A stretch of DNA of 64,000 nucleotides, taken from assembly GCF_900107105.1 (NCBI RefSeq), contig NZ_FNOT01000005.1:391822-455821 (forward strand), written 5' to 3'. Shown here in pieces: positions 50,149 through 62,844 of the stretch; positions within the stretch are counted from its first letter, which is position 1, and the number at the start of each line of letters is the position of its first letter. A program made the position numbers and the translations under genes. The notes below the pieces were generated by a model, which ran no database searches, was not told where the DNA came from, and was given only the letters and a program-made list of their open reading frames with translations. The stretch is from Geodermatophilus africanus (lineage in GTDB: Bacteria > Actinomycetota > Actinomycetes > Mycobacteriales > Geodermatophilaceae).

Positions 50149-50457
50149 ATGACCTCGACCGCCGTGACGCTGTAGCATGGGCGTGCCTCCCCGCTACACG
50201 AGGCGCGCGAACCACTGAGCGGCCCCGCCCCGGGCCGCTCGACCAAGAGGAGCCCGCTCCCACCTGGCGCCGTCGAGGCGTCCAGGTCCCGGATCGCGGA
50301 GCCCGGCCCACCGGCCGGGCCCGCGGCGTGCGACGAGCCCCCGGGCCCGTCGTGCCCCGGCGAGTGGGCCCCGCGAGCAGCCGCTCGTGGGGCCTCTCTC
50401 GTGTCGGCGTCCGGTGACCGAGCGAGCCCCTCCCCATGCAGCAGCAGAGGAGAGGCC
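50149..50457 (+). promoter_or_regulatory. infC promoter and structured leader
   Basis: A putative -35 TGACCT (50149-50154) and -10 TAGCAT (50173-50178) are 18 bases apart. The transcript would have a leader of about 275 bases with several strong stems: 9-base arms at 50217-50225/50232-50240, a GCCCGGCC/GGCCGGGC stem around 50302-50322, and a final 12-base stem (50367-50378/50383-50394) followed by TCTCTC. The leader probably attenuates the infC-rpmI-rplT operon, as in other bacteria where L20 or IF3 regulate it. No open reading frame of note lies in this 437-base gene-free stretch. Confidence 0.6.
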
Positions 50458-51039
50458 ATCACCGAGCCCCGTATCAACGACCGTATCCGCGTCCCGGAGG
50501 TCCGCCTGGTCGGTCCCGAGGGCGAGCAGGTCGGCATCGTGCCGATCGGCGAGGCGCTGCGCCTGGCCCAGGACTCCGAACTGGACCTGGTCGAGGTCGC
50601 GCCCATGGCCCGGCCGCCCGTCGCCAAGCTCATGGACTACGGGAAGTTCAAGTACGAGTCCGCCCAGAAGGCCCGCGAGGCCCGGCGGAACCAGGCGCTC
50701 ACCGTCATCAAGGAGATGCGGCTGCGCCTGAAGATCGACCCGCACGACTACGCGACCAAGAAGGGCCACGTCGAGCGCTTCCTGCGGAGCGGCGACAAGG
50801 TCAAGATCACCGTGATGTTCCGCGGCCGCGAGCAGTCCCGGCCGGAGATGGGCTACCGGCTGCTGCAGCGGCTGGCCCAGGACGTCTCCGAGCTCGGCGT
50901 CGTGGAGTCCAACCCCAAGCAGGACGGCCGCAACATGGTCATGGTGATCGCCCCGCACCGGAACCAGGCCGCGACCGACGGCGCCCGCCGGCAGGCCAAG
51001 GCCGACAGGGCCGCCGAGGGACAGGCCCCGCAGGCCTGA
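50458..51039 (+). CDS. infC: Translation initiation factor IF-3 with AUC start codon
   Basis: 193 residues if started at ATC 50458, directly behind AGAGGAGAGG. The sequence then reads [37 protein letters not shown], the exact N-terminus expected of IF-3. No ATG or GTG lies at this position. The N-terminal domain (about 1-75) and the C-terminal domain (about 85-170, [42 protein letters not shown]) are complete. AUC/AUU starts let IF-3 repress its own translation by rejecting noncanonical codons. The operon continues to rpmI and rplT. Confidence 0.96.
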   Translation: MTEPRINDRIRVPEVRLVGPEGEQVGIVPIGEALRLAQDSELDLVEVAPMARPPVAKLMDYGKFKYESAQKAREARRNQALTVIKEMRLRLKIDPHDYATKKGHVERFLRSGDKVKITVMFRGREQSRPEMGYRLLQRLAQDVSELGVVESNPKQDGRNMVMVIAPHRNQAATDGARRQAKADRAAEGQAPQA

Positions 51040-51105
51040 AGGAGGACCTTCCTGCCCCCACCACTCGCCAGCTCGCGGCGGGGCCCTGCAGGAGGGCCGA
51101 GGACC
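51040..51105. repeat. Family 3 GC-rich hairpin repeat, copy f
   Basis: AGGACCTTCCTGCCCCCACC, with a spacer, then GGCGGGGCCCTGCAGGAGGGCC. It lies inside the infC-rpmI intergenic region and could act as partial terminator or mRNA stabiliser, modulating rpmI-rplT expression relative to infC. Confidence 0.6.
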
Positions 51106-51214
51106 GCACCACCAGACGCACCGGCGCCGTGACCGGAGGACGTCGCGGCAGCTCCCAGGCTGCCGCGGCGTCGACGTGCCCCGACGCCGCCCCACACGAA
51201 CGAGGACCGAGGAC

Positions 51215-51409
51215 ATGCCGAAGCAGAAGACGCACAAGGGCACCGTCAAGCGAGTGCGCGTGACGGGCAGCGGGAAGCTCATGCGCGAGCAGGCCAACAA
51301 CCAGCACAAGTTCGAGCACAAGTCCTCGCGTCGCAAGCGCCGGCTCGACCAGGACCAGGTCATCTCCCCGGCCGACACCAAGAACCTCAAGAAGCTGCTC
51401 GGGCTCTGA
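51215..51409 (+). CDS. rpmI: 50S ribosomal protein L35
   Basis: 64 residues from ATG 51215. MPKQKTHKGTVKRVRVTGSGKLMREQANN, HKFEHKSSRRKRRLDQ are signature L35. It is a component of the large ribosomal subunit. It lies between infC and rplT, as almost always. Confidence 0.97.
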   Translation: MPKQKTHKGTVKRVRVTGSGKLMREQANNQHKFEHKSSRRKRRLDQDQVISPADTKNLKKLLGL

Positions 51410-51438
51410 GCGCCCCCTAGACGAGAAGGAGCCCTTTC

Positions 51439-51822
51439 GTGGCACGCGTGAAGCGGGCGGTCAACGCCCAGAAGAAGCGTCGGACGACCCTGGAGGCGGC
51501 CAGCGGCTACCGGGGACAGCGGTCCCGGCTGTACCGCAAGGCCAAGGAGCAGATCCTCCACTCGGCGACCTACCAGTACCGCGACCGCAAGGTGCGCAAG
51601 GGTGACTTCCGCAAGCTGTGGATCACCCGCATCAACGCCGCGGCCCGCCAGAACGACATGACCTACAACCGGTTCATGCAGGGCCTCAAGCTCGCCGGCA
51701 TCGAGCTCGACCGCCGCGTGCTGGCCGAGCTGGCCGTCAACGAGCCGGCCGCCTTCGCCGCGCTGGTGGAGACCGCCCGCGCGGCCGTCGCGGCCGCCCC
51801 GGCCGGCGGTCAGGCCGCCTGA
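51439..51822 (+). CDS. rplT: 50S ribosomal protein L20
   Basis: 127 residues from GTG 51439 (GAGAAGGAG upstream). [37 protein letters not shown] is the basic N-terminus that threads through 23S r[43 protein letters not shown] follows. Required for early 50S assembly. L20 is often the autoregulator of this operon. Confidence 0.98.
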   Translation: MARVKRAVNAQKKRRTTLEAASGYRGQRSRLYRKAKEQILHSATYQYRDRKVRKGDFRKLWITRINAAARQNDMTYNRFMQGLKLAGIELDRRVLAELAVNEPAAFAALVETARAAVAAAPAGGQAA

Positions 51823-51899
51823 GCCCGGCCAGCACCTCCGACGCCGCCGGCGTCCGGCCCACCCGGGCCGGCGCCGGCGGCGTCGTCGCGTGTACGGCC

Positions 51900-51961
51900 G
51901 CGAGATCTGCACACTCGCGGCCATCGCGGGCCGGATGACGCCCACTGTGCAGATCTCGCGG
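51900..51961. repeat. Family 1 palindromic repeat, copy 2
   Basis: Arms CGAGATCTGCACA (51901-51913) and TGTGCAGATCTCG (51947-51959). The left arm has diverged beyond ACACTCG but keeps the same loop motif (GATGACGCC). It lies between rplT and the methyltransferase gene. Confidence 0.8.
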
Positions 51962-51976
51962 GAGGACGACGGAACG

Positions 51977-52765
51977 GTGACCGACCCACTGACCGAGCGC
52001 TCCGCGCGGGTGGTGGCCGCCCGCAAGCTCACCCGGCGGGCCGGCCGCGACGCGGCGGGGCTGTTCCTCGCCGAGGGGCGGCAGGCCGTCGCCGAGGCGC
52101 TGGCCCACCCGGCCGGGGTCCGCGAGGTGTTCGTCACCGAGGCCGCCGCCGCGGCGCACCGCGACCTGCTGGCGAGCTCGCCGGTGCCGGTGCGGCCGGT
52201 GACCGAGAAGGCGGCGGCGTCGCTGTCGGAGACGGTCACGCCGCAGGGCCTGGTCGCCGTCTGCGCGCTGCGCGACGTGCCGGCCGACGCCCTGGCGGCG
52301 GCGCCGCCGTCGCTCACCGTGGCGCTCGCCGAGCTGGCCGACCCGGGCAACGCCGGCACCGTGCTGCGCACCGCGGACGCCTGCGGCGCCGGCGCGGTCG
52401 TCTTCGGCGCCGGCTCGGCCGACCCCTACGGCGGCAAGGCGGTGCGCTCCAGCGCCGGCAGCCTCTTCCACGTCGACGTCGTCCGCGCGGCGCCGCTGCC
52501 CGGACTGCTGCTGCGGCTGCAGGCCGCCGGCGTGACGGTGCTCGCGGCCGACGGCGAGGGAGAGGTGACCCTCCCCGAGGCGACCGCCCGCCTCGCCGGC
52601 CCGGTGCTCTGGCTGTTCGGCAACGAGGCCCGCGGCGTGCCCGACGACCTCGCCGCGCTGGCCGACGCCCGGGTGCGCATCCCGATGCGCGGCCGCGCGG
52701 AGAGCCTCAACCTGGCCGCCGCCGCGGCGATCTGCCTCTACACCACCCAGCTCGCCCAACGGTGA
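51977..52765 (+). CDS. TrmH/SpoU-family rRNA (tRNA) 2'-O-methyltransferase
   Basis: 262 residues from GTG 51977 (GGAGG upstream). The SpoU knot motifs are present: ALAELADPGNAGTVLRTADACGA, VLWLFGNEARGV and VRIPMRGRAESLNLAAAAAICLY. An N-terminal substrate-binding domain (KLTRRAGRDAAGLFLAEGRQAVAEAL) is like RlmB/TsnR. It methylates a 2'-OH in 23S rRNA or tRNA. Conserved neighbour of rplT in actinobacteria. Confidence 0.92.
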   Translation: MTDPLTERSARVVAARKLTRRAGRDAAGLFLAEGRQAVAEALAHPAGVREVFVTEAAAAAHRDLLASSPVPVRPVTEKAAASLSETVTPQGLVAVCALRDVPADALAAAPPSLTVALAELADPGNAGTVLRTADACGAGAVVFGAGSADPYGGKAVRSSAGSLFHVDVVRAAPLPGLLLRLQAAGVTVLAADGEGEVTLPEATARLAGPVLWLFGNEARGVPDDLAALADARVRIPMRGRAESLNLAAAAAICLYTTQLAQR

Positions 52766-52782
52766 CGCCGAGAGCGACCCCG

Positions 52783-52890
52783 TGCCGCTCTCCTCGCAGG
52801 GTCCTGGCCCTGTCCCGGGTCCCGCCCCGAGCGTGCGAGGGGTGAGGAGGACGGGGTCCTTCTACGAGTGGTGGGGGCAGGGGGTCCTCC
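52783..52890. repeat. Family 3 GC-rich hairpin repeat, copy g (two partial units)
   Basis: GACCCCGTGCC...CAGGGTCCTGGCCCTGTCCCGGGTCCCGCCCC, then GAGGACGGGGTCCTTC and a second tail GGGGGCAGGGGGTCCTCC (52872-52889). It occupies the whole gap between two convergent genes. Confidence 0.6.
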
Positions 52891-52891
52891 A

Positions 52892-55216
52892 TCAGGCGCG
52901 CGTGGCGTACATCCGCATGTCGGCCGAGTGCAGCAGCGCCGGGAAGTCCGCGCCGTCCTCGGGCCAGACGCTGACGCCGACGCTCGCCCGGACGACGACC
53001 TCGCGGTCACCCAGCGCCACGGGGCGGGCCACTCCCGCGGCCAGCTCGTCGGCGATGTGCCGCGCCTCGGCCGCCGCCGTGGCCTGGGGCAGGCCGGTCA
53101 GCGCGACGAGGAACTCGTCGCCGCCGAGGCGCGCCAGCAGGTCGCTGCGGCGCAGCCGGCTGCCCAGCCGGTCGGCGACCGCGCCCAGCAGCTCGTCACC
53201 GGCCGCGTGGCCGAACCGGTCGTTGACCGCCTTGAAGCCGACCAGGTCGACGAACAGCAGCGCCACCGCCTCGTCGCGGGCCCGGGCGTTCCAGATCGCG
53301 GTGTCGACCTGCTCGGCCAGGCGCCGCCGGTTGGGCAGGCCGGTGAGCGGGTCGGTGCAGGCCAGCTCCTCGATGCGGGCCAGGTAGCTGCGGGTGCGGT
53401 CGCGCTCCTGCACGAGCGCCCGCTCGGCCTCCACGCGGGCGGTGACGTCGACCTGGGTGCCGATGTAGTGCGTGATCGCCCCGTCGGGCCCGGTGACCGG
53501 CGCGAGGTGCAGCTCGTTCCACCACGGCGTCCCCTCGGGCCCGCGGTGGTTGAGCACCGTCACCCGGCACTCCTCGCCGGCGTCGACCGCCCGGCGGATG
53601 GCGGCGACCGCGGCGGGGTCGGTGTCCGTGCCCTGCAGGAACCGGCAGTTGCGGCCCAGCAGCTCGTGCCGGGGCAGCCCGGCCAGCCGTTCGAAGGCCG
53701 GGTTGACGTAGACCAGCGGCTGGTCGGGCAGCCGGACGTCGACGATGGACACGCCGCTCGGGGTGGCCGCCAGCGCGCCCTGCACCAGGGTGTCGCCGGT
53801 CGCGCTGACCAGCACGCCGACGTCGAACCGGTCGGCGCCGGTCGGGGGCCGCACCGGCGCCGCGGTGTGGGGGTGCGGGGCCGACGGCAGCGGCTCCTGG
53901 CGCGGGGCCACCCGGGCCAGCAGCGCCGCGGTCGCCCGGACGACGGTGTCGCGGTCGTAGGTGAGGGCGTAGGCGAACCGGCGCTCGGCGTCGGGGCCGC
54001 CGTCCCCCAGGTCGCGGGCGAGCAGCGCGGCCGCGAAGTGCGGGCCGAGCACGGTGACGTCCCACTCGCCGCGGACCGGGTCGGCCGGGTCGAGCGCGGC
54101 GCCGCGCAGGCCGGGCAGCGGCTCCACCGGCAGGTCCTCGCCCAGGGCGCAGACGAAGCCGGTGCGCTCCACCAGATCGCGGTAGCGCAGGGTCGTCGCC
54201 GGGGTGAAGTGCCGGGCCTCCTGGAAGGTGGCCGCCACCACCGAGGCGGCACCCAGCCGCAGCGCCTCGCGCTCGAGCTGCTTGGACAGCTCGATGAGCA
54301 GCGCCTTGGGCGCCTCGCGCAGCGGGACGTCGATCGGCAGGCAGGCGAACGGCGAGACGTCGACGTCCTCGCTCACGGTGTCGGGCACCTGCGAGGGCAG
54401 CACCAGGGAGCCGGTCGCGGCGCCCTCGACCGGGCCGGGGCCGGGGCGGCCGAAGAACCAGCCCTGGCCGAGCGTCGCGCCCAGCGCGCGAGCCATGGCC
54501 AGGTGGGCCTCGTGCTCGATGCCCTCGGCGAGCACCACCGAGCCGGTGCGCTCGGCGTGCGCGTTCACCGCGTTCATGATCTCGGCAATCGCCGGGCCGG
54601 GGCGCTCCTGCACCAGCCGCAGGTCCAGCTTGACGACGTCCGGGCGCAGCAGTGGCATGAACGCCAGCGACATCGCCTCGGCGCCGACGTCGTCCACCGC
54701 GACGCCCCAGCCGACCGAGCGGACCCGCTCGACCGTGCGCAGCAGCTCGGCCGGCCGGGTGGCCAGCGCCCGCTCGGTGATCTCCAGGACCACCCGCAGC
54801 CCGCCGGGGGCGGCCCGCGCGATGTCGAGCAGGTCCTCCAGCGGCGCGCGGTCGAGCACCTCGGGCTCGACGTTGACGAAGAGGGTCAGCGGCGCCGCCA
54901 GCCCCGCCGCGAGCGCGCCGGTCAGCGCCGCGCTGCGGCAGGCGGCGTCGAGCTCGGCGAGCCGGCCGGCCTCGCGGGCGGCGGCGAAGAGCCGGTCGGG
55001 GCGCTCGAGCGGGCCCTGCGGCCCGCGCGCCAGTGCCTCGTAGGCCACCACGTTGCCGGTGTCGAGCTCGACGATCGGCTGGAAGACGCTGTACACCGTC
55101 CCGTCCCTGAGGACGTCGTCGACGGTCGTTGCCGGAGCGGCCGGGGTGAGGGTCACGCCCTCCCCATCGGACGCCGCGACGCCGCGTTGAGCGGGCGCGC
55201 AGCCGCTTCCCCCCAT
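52892..55216 (-). CDS. EAL-DICT-LOV-GGDEF blue-light-type c-di-GMP enzyme
   Basis: 774 residues from ATG 55216 (a GTG at 55156 would trim 20). Domain order: EAL (about 40-262: YEALARG with E60-A61-L62, LFVNVEPEV, LEITERA, VVKLD, AEGIE; the loop-6 motif is DDVGAEAMS rather than DDFGTGYS), then a DICT-like sensory domain (about 295-445), then a PAS/LOV domain (about 475-600) containing the flavin-cysteine motif GRNCRFLQ (Cys524) with NPAF, NHRG...WWNEL and GTQVDVT. A GGDEF domain follows (about 612-774, GGDEF at 698-702). LOV photochemistry would control c-di-GMP synthesis. It is soluble, with no TM segments. The neighbouring permease gene is 11 bases upstream. Confidence 0.93.
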   Translation of the reverse strand: MGGSGCAPAQRGVAASDGEGVTLTPAAPATTVDDVLRDGTVYSVFQPIVELDTGNVVAYEALARGPQGPLERPDRLFAAAREAGRLAELDAACRSAALTGALAAGLAAPLTLFVNVEPEVLDRAPLEDLLDIARAAPGGLRVVLEITERALATRPAELLRTVERVRSVGWGVAVDDVGAEAMSLAFMPLLRPDVVKLDLRLVQERPGPAIAEIMNAVNAHAERTGSVVLAEGIEHEAHLAMARALGATLGQGWFFGRPGPGPVEGAATGSLVLPSQVPDTVSEDVDVSPFACLPIDVPLREAPKALLIELSKQLEREALRLGAASVVAATFQEARHFTPATTLRYRDLVERTGFVCALGEDLPVEPLPGLRGAALDPADPVRGEWDVTVLGPHFAAALLARDLGDGGPDAERRFAYALTYDRDTVVRATAALLARVAPRQEPLPSAPHPHTAAPVRPPTGADRFDVGVLVSATGDTLVQGALAATPSGVSIVDVRLPDQPLVYVNPAFERLAGLPRHELLGRNCRFLQGTDTDPAAVAAIRRAVDAGEECRVTVLNHRGPEGTPWWNELHLAPVTGPDGAITHYIGTQVDVTARVEAERALVQERDRTRSYLARIEELACTDPLTGLPNRRRLAEQVDTAIWNARARDEAVALLFVDLVGFKAVNDRFGHAAGDELLGAVADRLGSRLRRSDLLARLGGDEFLVALTGLPQATAAAEARHIADELAAGVARPVALGDREVVVRASVGVSVWPEDGADFPALLHSADMRMYATRA

Positions 55217-55227
55217 CGGGGGGAGCC

Positions 55228-56070
55228 TCAGGCCGGCAGCGTGATGAGGACGACGGCCACGCCGGCCGCCGCGAGACCGGCCGCCTGCGTCGCGACGAGC
55301 CGCTCGCGCAGCACGACCTGCGCCAGGACGACGGTGCTCACCGGGTACAGCGAGGCCAGGACGCCGGTGATGGCCAGCGGTCCGCCGGCCTGGGTGGCCA
55401 GGAGGAAGAGCGCACCGGCCGACACGTCGCCGATCCCCGCCGCCACCACCACCGGCAGCGTCGGCCGGGGGATCGACAGCGAGCGACCGACGGCCAGGGC
55501 GAGGCCCACCACGAGCGCGACGGACACGATGCGCGAACCGATCAGCGGGCTGAGCCCGGCGTCCTCACCGGTCCGGTCGAGGAGGATGAAGAAGAGCCCG
55601 AAGACGGTCCCGGCCACGAGGGCCGGCCCCACGCTCGTCGCACGTGGGGCACGCAGCGAGGACAGGCCGCCCTGCGCGGACACCAGCGCGACCGCGACGA
55701 GGGCGACCGCGATCCCCACCGCTGGGCCGGCTCCGAGGCGTTCGCCGCTCGCGAGGCCGGCGATGACGGGCACGGCGGCCGTGGTCACGGCGGTGACGGG
55801 CGCGACCACGCTCATCACCCCGCGGGCCAGGGCGCGGTAGAACAGGGCCAGCCCGGCACCCCCGGCGACACCCGCGCCGGCGCCCCACGCCAGGTCGGCC
55901 GCTCGCGGGTCGCCGCCGAGCCACGGCAGGAGCGCCAGCAGCAGGAGCAGCCCCACCGCGTGCGAGGTCGCGACCACCGCGAACGCTGCCGCTCGTCGCG
56001 CCGCCAGCCCGCCGCAGAAGTCGGCGGCTCCCCAGACGAGCGCACAGGCCAGCGCCAGCACCACGGCCAC
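55228..56070 (-). CDS. EamA/DMT-family transporter
   Basis: 280 residues from GTG 56070 (GGAGG 5 bases before). Ten hydrophobic segments in two EamA repeats; VWGAADFCGGLAARR in the first TM loop, ITGVLASLYPVSTVVLAQVVLRERL in the last. A permease of unknown substrate. It may be cotranscribed with the downstream LOV c-di-GMP gene (stop and next start are 11 bases apart). Confidence 0.85.
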   Translation of the reverse strand: MAVVLALACALVWGAADFCGGLAARRAAAFAVVATSHAVGLLLLLALLPWLGGDPRAADLAWGAGAGVAGGAGLALFYRALARGVMSVVAPVTAVTTAAVPVIAGLASGERLGAGPAVGIAVALVAVALVSAQGGLSSLRAPRATSVGPALVAGTVFGLFFILLDRTGEDAGLSPLIGSRIVSVALVVGLALAVGRSLSIPRPTLPVVVAAGIGDVSAGALFLLATQAGGPLAITGVLASLYPVSTVVLAQVVLRERLVATQAAGLAAAGVAVVLITLPA

Positions 56071-56127
56071 GCCGTCCTCCGTCCCCCGGCACACCGGTGC
56101 GCACCGCCTCCGGTCTGTCTATCAGCC

Positions 56128-56189
56128 CGCGAGATCTGCACAGTGGCGGTGATCGGGGGGCTGATGACCGCCACTGTGCAGATCTCGCG
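56128..56189. repeat. Family 1 palindromic repeat, copy 3
   Basis: The best copy: perfect 23-base arms (56128-56150 and 56167-56189) with a 16-base loop (GATCGGGGGGCTGATG). It lies in the divergent region between the EamA and pheS genes, so a pure terminator role is unlikely here. Confidence 0.92.
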
Positions 56190-56214
56190 AGAGGGACGCG
56201 GACCACCCCGGTGA

Positions 56215-59778
<3,564 letters not shown>

Positions 59779-59786
<8 letters not shown>

Positions 59787-60651
59787 GGAAGGGGAAGGAC
59801 CCCGCCCCCCTCACCGCTCGCAGGCTCGCGGCGAGCCTCTGGACGGGGCCACTGCACTTTCCGGCGTCGCGTTGGTCACCGGCGCGTCGTCGGGCATCGG
59901 CCGGCACCTCGTGGCGGGGCTGGCCGCCCGCGGCATGGCGGTGGCCGGTCTGGCGCGCAGCGGCGAGCGGCTGGCGGCGGCGATGGCCGAGGTCGCCGCC
60001 GCCTCCGGCGCGCAGACGCTGGCCGTGCCCGCCGACGTCACCGACCGGGCCGCGGTGGACGAGGCGGTCGCACGGGTCCGGGAGGAGCTCGGGCCGGTCG
60101 ACCTACTCGTCAACAACGCCGGCGTGATCGACGCGGCCGAGGAGCCGCTGTGGGAGGCCGACCCGGACCAGTGGTGGTCGGTCGTGGAGAGCCACGTCCG
60201 CGGCGCGTTCCTGCTCGCCCGCGCCGTCGTCCCGTGGATGGTGCTGCGCAACCGCGGCCGCGTGGTCGACCTCGCCAGTGGGATGGGCGTGCGCGCCCGG
60301 CCGGAGTACTCGGCGTACTCGGTGGCCAAGACCGGCCTGATGCGGATGACCGAGGCGCTGGCCGGCGCCCTGGAGGGCCTCGACGTCCGGGTGTTCGACG
60401 TGGCGCCCGGCGTCGTCGACACCCCGATGACCCGCGCGATGCCGATGTGGCGCGGCTTTTCCGACTGGACGCCGCCGGAGCGGGTCGTCGAGCTGGTCGC
60501 CGCGATCGCCGCCGGCGAGCTCGACCAGTGGTCCGGCCGGTTCCTGCGGGCCGGCGCCGACGACCTGGCCGTCCTGCGCGCCACCACGCCGGCGGACGCC
60601 GCCCGGCAGCTGCGGCTGCGCCCCTACGGGGACGACGACCCGCTGGCCTGA
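59779..60651 (+). CDS. SDR oxidoreductase whose N-terminus is encoded by a repeat
   Basis: 290 residues if started at GTG 59779, inside the end of pheT. TGASSGIG is at 34-41, NNAG at 113-116 and YSVAK near 180, a complete classical SDR. Ordinary SDRs have TGASSGIG around residue 10-15; here about 25 residues (KEGEGPRPPHRSQARGEPLDGATA) are encoded by the Family 3 palindromic element. No ATG or GTG lies between the repeat and the Rossmann motif. An in-frame TTG (just before GTCACCGGC) would begin at VTGASS, cutting off beta-1. Either the repeat has replaced the native start or it supplied a new N-terminus. Substrate unknown. Confidence 0.75.
59785..59853. repeat. Family 3 GC-rich hairpin repeat, copy h, inside the SDR 5' coding region
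   Basis: AAGGACCCCGCCCCCCTCACC, CGCTCGCAGGCTCGCGGCGAGCC, then TCTGGACGGGGCC, with GGCCCCGTCC-type pairing to the start. It overlaps the pheT stop and continues into the SDR open frame. The element could attenuate read-through from pheT to the SDR gene. Confidence 0.7.
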
Positions 60652-60665
60652 CCGGCGGCGGCCGG

Positions 60666-61547
60666 TCAGACGACCGTGGCCAGCGCCCCGGGTGCGATGT
60701 CGACGGCGACCGGGGTGTCCGCCTCGAGCTCAACCAGCTCGCCGTCCAGCTGCAGCGGCATGGGGGCGAGCGCCGTGAACGCGTAGTGCGTGGCGCTCGG
60801 CTGCGGGCCGAGCCCGCGGGTCGCCGCCCGGACGAGCGTCCCGAGCACGCGCAGCTTGCCGGTGCGCCGCTGCGTGATGACCTCGAACCGGCCGTCGTCG
60901 GGGCGGCCGCCCTCACTGAGGGTCGCGTACTTGGCCATCTCGTCGATGTTGGCGAACACCAGGCTGTCGATCGTGCGCCGCCTGCCGTCCTCGAGCCTGA
61001 TCGGGAATGGCCGGAAACGGGAGAAGGACCGCACCACGGTCACGATCTCCCGCCACGACCCCTTCCCGCCCTCCTCGAGGTCGACGGCGACGACGGGCGT
61101 GAGGCCGACGCCGATGTAGGAGTGCGCGTACCGGGTCTGCGCGGCGGGTCCGCTGCCGATGGTGAGTCGCAGCAGGTCGATCCGGCGGACGTCGCCGGCC
61201 ACGATGGCGTCGGCCAGCGGGCGCTCCCGCGTCACCCGGCGGTGGTCGTTGGCGTTGCCGGCGGCCCGGACGGCGCAGACGGCCTGGTCGTTGCCGCTCT
61301 GCATGACGCCGTCGACGACCTCGTTGTACCCGCCGTCCCCGCTCACCGAGACCAGCAGCGGGCGCCCGGTGCCGGCCGCCTCCCTCGCCAGGTCGCGGGC
61401 GTGGCCGGCGTACCGCGTGGGGCACAGCTGCACCGGCACGGCCGGCAGCCGCCGGGTCAGCTCGGCGTGCAATTCCTCCGCGGACCGCGGCGCGTCGCCG
61501 GTGCTCTGCGGGTTGAAGATGATCACGATCCGGTCGAACGGACTCAC
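60666..61547 (-). CDS. Diacylglycerol/lipid kinase family protein
   Basis: 293 residues from GTG 61547 (GAGGAG 7 bases upstream). The DAGK catalytic domain: DRIVIIFNPQSTGDA, SVSGDGGYNEVVDGVM (the GDG motif) and CAVRAAGNANDH, and then the beta-sandwich C-terminal domain (HSYIGVGLTPVVAVD; IDSLVFANIDEMAKY). It phosphorylates diacylglycerol or a related lipid (YegS/DgkB type), at the membrane surface. The canonical GGDGT reads SGDGG here. It converges with the SDR gene and is divergent from argC. Confidence 0.88.
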   Translation of the reverse strand: MSPFDRIVIIFNPQSTGDAPRSAEELHAELTRRLPAVPVQLCPTRYAGHARDLAREAAGTGRPLLVSVSGDGGYNEVVDGVMQSGNDQAVCAVRAAGNANDHRRVTRERPLADAIVAGDVRRIDLLRLTIGSGPAAQTRYAHSYIGVGLTPVVAVDLEEGGKGSWREIVTVVRSFSRFRPFPIRLEDGRRRTIDSLVFANIDEMAKYATLSEGGRPDDGRFEVITQRRTGKLRVLGTLVRAATRGLGPQPSATHYAFTALAPMPLQLDGELVELEADTPVAVDIAPGALATVV

Positions 61548-61715
61548 GTCGAGGCTCCTCGGTCGGGCGGCGCCCGTGGGTTGGGCACCGTCATGCCCGC
61601 GGGGCACTCCCGGCACGCGTGATCACCGTCGCCGTCCCGGGGAACGGCCGGCCGTCGCTCCGCCGGGGCCCCGGCGATCTCCGCGGGGATCGCCGGCCTG
61701 GGACACCCAAGATGA

Positions 61716-62789
<1,074 letters not shown>

Positions 62790-62844
62790 CCCCCTCCCGC
62801 CGGGACGTCCCGCCGGCGCTGCCCATCCCCGCGGGGACGCCGGC

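Noticed and set aside
50149..50457. T-box or known metabolite riboswitch in the infC leader
   Set aside because: No T-box consensus (AGGGTGGNACCGCG) and no recognisable riboswitch core are visible; strong GC stems only.
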